A stretch of DNA of 64,000 bases. Source: Echiichthys vipera (taxonomy: Eukaryota > Chordata > Actinopteri > Perciformes > Trachinidae). Under the pieces are notes generated by a model. It ran no database searches. It was not told the origin of the DNA and saw only the letters and a list, made by a program, of their open reading frames with translations. The stretch covers positions 24,218,000 to 24,281,999 of the forward strand of contig OY829661.1 in the NCBI GenBank assembly GCA_963691815.1, written 5' to 3'. Positions 1 through 10,800 of this stretch are shown here, one piece after another. Each line of letters begins with the position of its first letter. Within the stretch, counting starts at the first letter, position 1. The position numbers and the translations under genes were made by a program.

Positions 1-335
1 GAGTGAAACATTTCAATTTCTCCGTTGCGGGATAAATAAAGTAATTCTTATTCACTCTCATTTTAGCTCTGCTTTGGTCTCCACCGACTCCTAAAGAATA
101 TATCGGGCATTTTAGCTGCTTAAACATGCTACGGATCTCTGTAGAGCTGAGGGGAACTGCAGGTGTTTTTGTCTTCGAATCGAGCCAAATGTTTAAAAAC
201 TTCCATTTTCAGCACTTGAATCAGTTCACAGAAATAACCTTGACTCCCACACACATAAGCACTGACACTGACAGCGGCGTGCTGGCTACGCTGAGCCTTA
301 GCGCAGTGTGACGGCTGCAGGTGTCCAGTACTTAC

Positions 336-410
336 TACCAGGGTGGAGAAGAGACAGAGATTTAGATAGAGAGAGGGCCTGAAGGAGAGATCGGCTGTGG
401 CGCACGGCAT
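336..410 (-). CDS. possible further arhgef28 exon near the left edge
   Basis: On the minus strand a CCCCGTAG-type acceptor (exon would begin at 410) and a strong GTAAGTAC donor (exon would end at 336) bracket 75 bases. One frame reads a serine/leucine-rich stretch with the core SLSKSLSLLHPG. This resembles the Ser-rich segment before the C1 domain of the AKAP13/ARHGEF28 family. The phase left by the last confident exon (1828) does not lead into that frame directly, so another exon would have to intervene. No further DH or PH sequence is visible, as expected if the gene runs off the window. Low confidence; an antisense coincidence is possible. Confidence 0.25.
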
Positions 411-749
411 CTACGGGGCACAGTGGACACAAGGCTGCTCACACATCAGCTACACACGCTGGGAACTATCACCGTGTACTGTCAACAGTCAACTCCCTGA
501 CTGAGAGATCTCACATCACTATTTCCTGCAGTGATGTAGAATCTTTGGGAATATTTATAAGACACCAAAACTAGAATCATGTTCATTCAAGTTCAACAAT
601 TTGGAAAATATGCTTATTTGCTTTTCATCAAGAGTTCGACAGGAAGACCAATACCACTCTCACGTCTTTCTTTCGTGGTTTTTCAGGCTCAAACTCACGG
701 CCAAGAAGTAGTGCGGCACATAATCCCCCCGTAAAACCTCGACTTTTCT

Positions 750-1183
750 TTCTTTTCCCATATTATGCTCATGTCCAGGTTCACACTTGTATTTTTACTA
801 TTAGAACATATTAACATGCTTTAATGTCTAAAAAAACACATTTTTCTCTCTCTGTCCGTCTGAATTTACCTGTAAACGCTCTTATTTGTAGCACCTGTCT
901 CTTTAAGCCCCCCACCCAAAAAAACACAACGTGCCCGCTCCTCTGCACCGTCATTGCAGCCGGGAAACAACTGTCCCGGCACAGAGGCGCCATTTTCTAC
1001 CTATATATAGTATAGTATTTGTGACATCACGAGAAGTCCTGACAGATTATTTAAAGACACACTTTCTGAATACGGGCTGTGTGCTTTTCTCTGTGGATTG
1101 AGTGTTTTGATACTTTCACAGTATTCATGCAGCACCTCGATGTCTTGACATTCAAAAAAGGCAATTTTAACAATATGGGACCT
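750..1183. mobile_element. TTAA-class MITE (piggyBac-like, non-autonomous), left end decayed
   Basis: The right end reads AATATGGGACCT followed by TTAA (1184-1187). The left end begins near CCCATATTATGCTCATG at about 758, so the two termini are inverted versions of one another. The interior has a segment (about 895-990) with CACCTGTCTCTTTAAGCC and a GTCCCGGCACAGAG motif, which I recall from a very common percomorph short DNA transposon. No transposase is encoded. The outermost left bases no longer match, so the left TTAA is lost or mutated. Confidence 0.6.
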
Positions 1184-1827
1184 TTAACAAGAAAATATGA
1201 CGTGTTTCATTAGGAAGGTGCTGATAGGTCGAGCACAGCCAGTCTTTATGCTGAGTTGAGCTAACTGTGTTCTTGCTGCAGCTTCATGTTGAACGGACAG
1301 ACAGATGGTATTGATTTTCTCATCCAACTGCTGGCAGGAAGGCAAAGCACAGGCGTATTTCCCAAAATGACAAACTATTGCTTTAAGTACATTCATGTAT
1401 TGGGTTTTGACTGCACAGATTAGATTAGTAGTGAGGCTACAGTTGACAGCTGCTTTAAAATGAACTGAACATAAATTGTCAGATTTTACACAAAAACATT
1501 AGTGACACACCCAAACAACAAAAGTGAAGTTGGTTCACGGAAACATTGTGAGTTTCAGTTATGTGTTAGACGTAAGTTCTAACTATGTGAGGGAGTAAAA
1601 CAGTGGTACAGACCAGGGCTGATATCTGAAGTGTGGTTGTCCCGAGAGAAACGAGCAGGACGTAGGCTGATTTTGGGGGAAGAGTAGGAATAAGAGCGCA
1701 GTCGAATACCCAGGTCACCCAAGTCCTAGACGAGGAGAAATAAGTATCGAAAACAAAAATGTTAGACTTCAATCCTCTTGTGATATACAGTGGAAATATC
1801 TGCTGAGAGCCCGAGATGGTATTTTAC

Positions 1828-4800
1828 TTTTGTGCTGGGTTCACAGGCTGAGGCAGACTGACTGCGAGTGCACACGAGGTCAGCGGAGGGACAAAAGATT
1901 TCCCTTTTGTCTTCACTTTTCTCAACAGCTAACGAGAGCGGGGAGAGCGGAGAGAGCGGAGACTCTGGCTCAGTGCTGTCCTCTTCACTGTCCATTTCCA
2001 GAGCCACTAGACTGGGGCTGGAGCGACAAATGACCCGTTACACACGGATGCACCGAAAAACAGCGACTTCCGATTGGAGCAAAACATTCTACGGCGTTTG
2101 ATACCTGAGGTCGCAGGTGTCCATGGGCGGACTTTCTCTGGGATTGCTCGGCTCAGAGGAAGCGGGGTGGTTGAGCCTGGCGAGGGCCCGGTCGGCGAGT
2201 GAGAGGGGAGGAGAGCAAGGGTATAAATCTTCTGAATAGGGCGGAGGAGTGTCAGTGGCTAGCAGGAGATCTTCGGAGTCCACCGTGTCCCATAACCCGC
2301 TGTCAGTCCCTGTGCTGTCCCTGGTCACTTCACGGATGTTGTACTTGATGTTGACATCCTCTGCCTAGGATAAGAACAGGAAAAAAAGTGCAAAAAAAGC
2401 CCCAATCAATTAAAAAAGTAGCAAAACACAAAAGATTAAATGATAAATCTGGATTTAACTCATTTGAGCCGCCACTAAAAATGTAAAGTTACTTTGGTGG
2501 AAGTGTGTTAGCTGGGCTTGCATGAGAACAAATCTGAAGACATGTTCAAAATCAGTCAAAGTATTAAAAAAAAAAAAGCCATATACTTAAGTTTTAGGAA
2601 AAAGCAGTAGTTCAATGTGCTCAAAAACAGTATTAAAAGAAAGTGGCCTTATCTCAGCAACTACAATTAGCACAATCACGTATTTGGTGTCTATAAACTC
2701 CGAACTTCCTGGAATAATTATCAGAAGGACCTGAAACTGTAATAGCTGATTACCAGGGGGGAATTTAAGTCCTTTTTACAGGATCGAGAGTGTAATAGCT
2801 ACTCATTTTTCTTTTTTTACTGCGTCTTTTGCTATGCATTTTACGTTTTTTATATTGCATCTTAACTGGATACTGTGCTCACTGATTTGTAGTTTGTGGA
2901 TTTGATATTTGTCTTTCTTAAAGGGACGGGATCGAGAACCGGTTCCAGTTGAGAACCGGGAACAAATTGGAACAAGAACTGAATTTATACGCCTCAGAGC
3001 TTATCAGCTCCTTTTATCAATGCTGGCATGTTTTTCTGACAGTTGTGCGTTAAAAAACAATGACATCAAACTTTGAAACTTGATACAAGGAGTCATAGCT
3101 GAGAGGATGAAACAGTCCAAAGCATGGCGTTATAATAACATAAGTGCCATGGGGGCATGCGCAGCAGATTATTATTTAAAAAGAAATAAATTAAATAAAG
3201 CCTAAATAAAAAAGAAAACTGCACAAATATTCTCTAATTTAATCTGTGTTCAGACAGTTGTGTTGATGTACTGATATACATGTATTTCGTATGGAAAACA
3301 TTTAGTACACAATGTTTTTTTGCTCATTTAAAAAAAAAAATCCTGACTTTTACTGTTGATATAAGTGTGATTTTTCAAGTGGATGTCAAAGTTGTCCTGT
3401 TGTGTCAGGTATTTGCCCAAAGTAGGCGCATAAAACATAATAAAACAATCAGAACAAATGGGTCATTTTAGTACATCATACTAAATATAGCCTTCAGGCA
3501 CAAATGGGTTAAAGAGAGAGGGTGATGTCTGACCTGTGTGTGATGTGTGATGGGCTGATCGCTGCTGTTGATCATGGAGAGCTGAGGGTCTGTGTCACGC
3601 CGGGTAAACTGGCCTCCGCTGGACTGCACGGGATGTCCGTTTACTGTGATACACATACAGAACAATCTTTCGTCAAGTTTATAATCATACAAACAGACGA
3701 CTTCTCTTTGTCTCCCCTCTCTTTTCCCAGTCAGGATCAACCAGTCGAAAGTTCTTAACTGTCCAAAATGTCCACCAGGAATGTGTTTTCATCCTGCTGA
3801 ATGATTTACTGTCACAGAACACGGCGTGGAGCAACTTCTCATAACTATCATTCATCCAAACATCAGTTAAATTGTTGATTATAGCAAGCAGCTCTCGGAG
3901 TGCAGTCACTTAACCAGATATCTTAACCAGACAACAAAAACATACCATCAACCATTTAAATAAGAACCCCCTGCAGCAAATGTGGCAAAGAAACGAAAAT
4001 AAAGTACCAAACATGTCATAATAAGTCATAGTTTCTTCACTTTGCCTTCTGTTCTGCTTTATTCTAGTGATTTTGGATCATTGCGCCATAATTTATCGAC
4101 CTTTCATCGCTTAACTGTCGAGGCTTCGAGGAAAGCAAGGAAAATGTGATGAGACGCTGCATACCTACTGTACTCCCAGGTTTGACCTTTAAAGGTTTGT
4201 TTTCATAGAACCGTCCACACATCAACCTCACTGACAGGTCGACTGTGTTCTGGGGGGAAAAGTGCATTACTGACTTGAGTCACGCTCTCTTTTATCCACC
4301 ACATCTGCGTAACAATATTCATACACCCTCTCTTTTTTGATGATCACGAATAGAATAAAGATATCATTATTTTAACTCTTTAAAGCCTCCTCTATCCAGA
4401 ATCTTTATTCTTAGCCCCATTGGTGGCGAGGCCTAATGGATGACATGCTTAATGTAGCTCCATCATCAGGTCAAAGTGTTCATTTTGCCAATAATTGCTG
4501 ATTCATAGCTGCAAAACCATGAAATTCCCCTCAGCCTAAACTGTACCTACACTAATGTTGGCATGCTGATGTTCTAAAGCATAGGTGTCAAACTGATCCA
4601 GTAAAGGGCCGTGTGGCTGCAGGTTTTCATGTGTTCTTGCTTGGTTGGAATGAAAACCTGCAGCCACATGGCCCTTTACTGGATCAGTTTGACACCCATG
4701 TTCTAAAGAGAGCCATACAAAATACGTCCTACCCCCCTGCTTCCCTGCAGCCCTTGCTCGGCACACTCCTATCACTGTGACAAAATCTGGCCCGCAGTCA

Positions 4801-7773
4801 GACGTATTAGCAAAATACTCAAAACCGCCTCTGTGGTAGTTCCTAGTGTCTCCAGGAACATGCTGACAGAGATGAAAACAATACCAGGTTCACTGTTGCG
4901 GCTGGTAAAAAAATGGTGAACATGGTAAACACACCTGCTAAATATCAGCATGTTAGCATTATACAGTCGGTGTTTAGCATGTTTAATGTTAGCATTTAGC
5001 TCAAAGCACTGCTCACCAAGCTGCTAGCATCCCCATTAATATTTGAACTCCATTGGTGTTGGGTATTTTGTATTGAAGATGATGACTTTGTATTTAAATC
5101 TTTACCTGTAAAGTCACTAGTAGGCTAACTATATCTGTCAAATGTTATCATACAGTAAAAAGTACAATATTTTAGTGTGAAATGTAGTAAAGTAGAGGTA
5201 CAAAGTAGCATAAAGTGTACAGTTGTGCCACTACTGACATAAGTGCTCTAATCTACAAGAGGGTTGGATGGTATTTGTACAATAACCAAGTGGAAAATGA
5301 CCTCTCTCGATGAGAGGCCGTTTTCATTGCTCTCTGTGCACTTTCCACCCAGACTTTGATGTCTGGACCGGCCATGCCTGCACTAATGTGAGGGAAATCC
5401 TGGGCATCACAGAGGCATTTCCTCTCTGCTGCTCTCCCGCAGCAAAGACATTTGCATGGAGCTCAAACATACAAGGCTGACTTCTTATACACACTGATTA
5501 TATTTATCTGATTTGTGAATGTATGTCTGCTACAGATCAAACTGTCAGCGTGTCTGCAGCTTTTACATACTTAATCTCCCCCCTGTTTCATTTAAAGCAC
5601 GGTGACAGATTGAAGGAGCACCAGTCTCAGCCTGTAGACTAATTGTCACACGGGCTAGCTCCAACAATAACCCACACTGCTGAGTTATGACAGTGAAACC
5701 AGAGAAACCCTTTCAAGCGTTTCGACAGATCTGGAAAAAACAATAACTCCGGATGACGACTTTGTACCACAGATCAACTGGGAGTTTGATGCCTTGAGCA
5801 ATCCAGAAGAATCTGCAGTCCTGCTTAAGGGGGAAACGTCGGGATCAATGCCCCTGTGTCACTCATCACCACTTCACAGTATCATACACACACACTTCAG
5901 TTTATAGTCACAAAGTTTATGGGCTGTCCTGAGTTTATAACAAACTCTTCATTCTTCCACAACAACACACAGGAAATTAGCATTCACAGTAACCGTGGCA
6001 ACAGCTGAAGCATTCGAGCATCCTCCTCAAAGTTTTTACAAGCCGGTGAGTGTTTGTGCTAGCTTGCGCGCACGCGTGTGTTTAAAGAGAAGTCAAGGTT
6101 AATGTATGTGGCTCACCTAAAATGTCAGCTTTTGTAAACCTGCGACATTTGAGCTTGTTAACATTCCCCATCTCAATTCAAGTACAGAGCTCCACTGTCC
6201 GATCCTGAGGAGAGTCGGGGGAGGGGATGGCAGGGCTACAGGCCAGAGGAGGGGGTATCTCTCGACTCGAGAGTGGGACGCGCCTGACCCCATTCCTGCC
6301 TTTGTCCCAGTGACAGGGCAGATTCCTGGACTCCCAGACTGAGTCATTGTGGAAGCCGACGGGTAAAGACCCAACCTGCGCCGCCTGAGGCCAGACTCCG
6401 GGAGGATAATACATCCATTAAATCAAACCAAACTGCTCATCAACCTCAGACAGAAGTGAATCCCTGTCTGTGTCTGTAAGACAGTCAATGTATTGATTTC
6501 GGGAGATGCGATTCAAAACAGAGCTCTGCATATTGTGCAAGCGCCACAAGAGAAATGCGTCCAGTCAGGGCTTCTAAACCAGCTTATTATGCGTTGTTCC
6601 CACACCCTGCTGTTCAGTACAGCCACAAATATGTTGTTGTGTTTTTTCATGAATTACCCATTCATTATTGAAGCCACATGGAGCTCCTTGCTAATGCCTG
6701 TGCAAAATAAAAATGTTTAACCAGAGGCTGATGCATGACATACAAACATCTTCTTCTTCCTCCTCCTCCTCTCAGTAAGAGTAGTAGTAGCACAGCATCA
6801 AGTCTTCTGGATATAACTCCAATGGAAACCAGATGCCAGAGTATCATTGCCATGATATTAAAATGGAAACAGTATTTTGGTTTGGATGAGCTGCTATTGT
6901 GAAGAGAGGAGACGAGACGAGACGAGACGAGAAGAGAAGAGAAGAGAAGAGAAGCGAAGAGAAGAGAAGAGAAGAGAAGAGAAGAGAAGAGAAGAGAAGA
7001 GAAGAGAAGAGAAGAGAAGAGAAGAGAAGAGAAGAGAAGAGAAGAGAAGAGAAGAGTTACCGGATAATGAGGATGGGCACTCTTCTTCATCGTCGTCATC
7101 ATCCAAAGAAAGAACAAGCTGTTCTTCAAATACCTTTAAACAAACCCGAAAACAAAGAGAGGATCATGGGAAAATCTTAGGAAAATTCAAGCCTTGTTTA
7201 CTTGAAAACAACACTGATACAATCACAGTTGCATGCGAGAACCAGCAACGGACTACAGAGGCAAATGTATAAACAATCACAGCACACAACACGCTCTGCA
7301 CCACACACACTCACATGTATATCTTTACAGTATGTGTACTCACATTATCCACCAGCGCGTGCTCTTCCACTCGGAGCTCCTTCCTAACGGCTGTGCAAAA
7401 TAAAAATATTTAGCCAGAAGTTGATGCACAACACACTAACACTCCTCCTCAGAGGAAGAGGGACGTGCGGATGGCACAGCATTAGGTCCTCTGGATGTGA
7501 CTTTACTATCCAGGAATGGAAAACTGGCCAGTGAGATGTTGTGCTCGTGCGAAGCAGCAGGTCCAGAGGAAGAGCACATGCTCCCTACTGTGAGGTTGTT
7601 ATTTCGAGAGGATTAATGGACGGCCGCTGAAGTCGGGACAGGGTTAAGGTCAATACTGAAGTACACTTCCTACTTCCCTTTATGAGTCGATAGGGCCGTG
7701 TGCCATCTCTATGGTTACCAAAAACCGTGGCCACAGGTTAAGTGAGAGCTTTCTAATGTGTGTGTGTGTGCGT

Positions 7774-7804
<31 letters not shown>

Positions 7805-10800
7805 CGAGTGCATGCGTGTGCGTGTGCGTGTGTGTGTGCGAGTGCATGTGTGTTTGTGTGTGTTTGTGTGAGGCAGACTTAATAGAAGCGGTAGTGGTAG
7901 CATGGAAGATCTGGAAGGGTCTCCCTCTGAGTGGTTGCATGCCAGTCTGAGCACGTCACCCCAGGGGAGAAAAAAAAAATCTACCCCCCAAGTTTTTTCT
8001 CTGAACTCTCTGAAGAAGAACAAACACACACACATGTCAAGGCAAATGTGCCTTTTATGGTGCCTGTTGGAAGTGTTTTCTTAGTCTCTTTAGGACGTAA
8101 GTGATGGATGTGTGACCATACAAATGTTTGCTCAACTGGATCTGAGCTGGTTCTTTTTCCACAGCCGCACGCTAGACACAAGTACATCTGGGAGTCTCAT
8201 GTGGCTGTGTATGTGTGTATATGTGGTGTGCCTTTTGTTTTTCGGAGCTCGTGTTACACAGCCGGTACCTCCATGTGACAGCTAACGTGTGGCACATGAG
8301 TCAGAACACGGACAATACAGGAGTCTGAAGTGAGCTCACCTGTGGACACATGTGGGTATCATGGGTAAACTGACACTTATTGTTTTACAAGTTGCATCCA
8401 AAATAGCAGACTATGCACCACATACTCATGATGTATACTATCGTTGAACAAGCTTTTGTGTAAATAAATAGAAGTTTATTTTCAGACGCACTGAGCCGTG
8501 ATTACCACGTCACTTCCTGAGAGCTGTAACCATGGTAACCTGTACCAACCTTGCCAGGTAATGCTTAAATTACTTACTACTTAAGGTAAGAAACTCGTCC
8601 AACTGTCACAGGTGACAGAATCCCTGATTTCACATATGTACAAATTAGTGGCGGCTGCTGGTCTTTTCAAGGAGGGGAAGCTCACTTTTCCGTCCAACAT
8701 CGTAAATGTGTTTGTTTATTTATATGTAAATTCTACCGACCTCGTCGTACCAACTAGGTAACAATGTCAGTAAAGGATATTTGTCGTTTGTGTTACGTTA
8801 ATTTAGTAAAAAAGGCACATTTTCACGAGCCTGGTCCATATTCCGACAGAAGGATCTGAGAGGAAAAAGCATTAGCGGGCTGCTTACTCGATAGCTGCGC
8901 TCATCTCATATGTGAAAGCCGCCATGTTGTTTACCCTGAACAGTCGCTTCTCTTTGCATCACACTTAAACCTGCCTCAAAACAAACTCTGATTGGTTCAG
9001 TAGCTTGGCAAACTTCTCCAAATGTTCTCCGCCGCACATTACCAGACTGATCTGCAATTAATATACAATGGAGCTTGCGCGATCAGGATGGATGAGGCCA
9101 TCTCTGCGTAACTGATAACCAAACCTCATCATCAGATAACTGCTGGAAAGTCTGAGGGTGATATTTGACCACTCTAAACAGGAATTCAATACTTATTACC
9201 TAACTCTAATTTAATAAGTCATCTCACCTTCGTCAGTAGGAAGGGATTGCTCTCTCTTGTCTACCTCAGTATCAGCTTTGAGCACACAGATCTGGAACAA
9301 AAACAGATAAATCACACTATAAATTATATAAAGCAAACAAAAAATAACAGCTAAAAGCAAAAATTATTACATTATACAGTCTTATGCCATACTGCAATAA
9401 TTATTGACTAAAAAAAAACAACAAAAACCTGCTGTGATAACAAATAGTATGTCATAACATCATGTAAGGTCAATTTGTAGAAGCTACTTTCACTGCATCT
9501 TGTGCATCCGTCTGTCCTTTTCATGTTAAACCTCACGCCCTCTGATTTACTAGCTGCAATAGCGGCAGTGTTTTATTTACCATTAGTCTCTCACCTCTTA
9601 TCAAAATGTCTGATTGCGTGTTAAAGGGGTGTGGGAGTCGAGGGCTTTGTGTTTACACTGGCCTGAACAAAACCTGTGCAAATGACCTTATCTCGATAGC
9701 AACGACACATTACACCATACACAGAGATGCATGGGAATATTTATCAGTCATTCCTGTCCTTGATTATGCAGTAGATGGGATTATGATTATATGGGATTTT
9801 TAAATAAAGGTGCTCCCTGAGGTTTGCTTTCACCAGTTTGAGGATGTTGTGGTCTCCCAGTCTGTCTCGGAGGACCGTGATGCCGTCCTGAGGGCAGCTG
9901 CCGGGTGTCTGCCGCACAGTCAGGGTTAGGGAGTCCGTCCTGGGACAAAACCTCAGCATACAGGAGCTGTCGGACCAGACACACCACACACCTGGAACAG
10001 GGCCGACTACAGGCCCTGGAGGACTGATGAGGGGAAAGAAATATATAGGAAGGGAGGTTAACAGGGCAAGAATGAGCCTCCCCTATGAATCAGCTTTATT
10101 AGAAGTCTTTATTAGTCATCATGTGTCAAATAAGACAACAGATAAAATTATAGCCTTACGCTGCCAGCACCCTGAACATGGCATGCTGTCCGTCCTTCTG
10201 AGCCAACTGGAGGGGGGTGTCTCCTTCCTGATTGGGTAAGGTCAATACCCTTTGACCTCTTGGTTGGTGGATTAAGAAACGGGAGAGGTGGACCAAACCA
10301 AGACGCACTGCAAGGTGGAGGAGTGTTTCTTTGGGCTGAAGCTCGGCAGCTAGAGAAAGAAAGAATGCAGAAGAAATGACATGCAAGCAGAGACAAAATG
10401 TATACTGAACGTGTTAAATTAATAAATATTCAGCCTCTTAAATCTTGCATATTTTGGGTAAAAATGAACTAAAATACCTCCCAGTATTTGCTACCACCTT
10501 GCCATGTGGCCATGGTAGGATAATTAATATTCTATACTTTAGAGTTTGTTGTTTATGTTATGCATTAATGTTTAAAAAATTGCTATTGGCCAATGAATCA
10601 TAAAGGAATATCTGCATCAGCTTCAAAAATCCAGCATCTGTCAGGCTATAGTGTATTAAAAAAAAAAAAACCTTTCCTCTCCCAACTCTGTGCAGATGTA
10701 CAGATCATCTGCTGCATATGCACAGAATGTATGACAGTAATAAACCTTGCAGGTGAAGGAATGAAGAACTGTGGGTTACACAAGGTCTGCAGTATATCAA

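Noticed and set aside
1184..1396. Open frame with QQLDEKINTICLSVQHEAAARTQL, possible coiled-coil exon
   Set aside because: A weak acceptor is present, but no donor and no match to ARHGEF28 around this position.
6117..6374. 85-codon frame MGLYPSASTMTQSGSPG in the GC-rich island
   Set aside because: It does not connect in phase with the neighbouring arhgef28 exons; the overlapping frame does.
9787..9987. Second open frame (CVVCLVRQLLYAEVLSQ...) in the arhgef28 exon
   Set aside because: It would join in phase from the previous exon using a nearer acceptor, but it has no similarity to the family, whereas the other frame aligns with human ARHGEF28.
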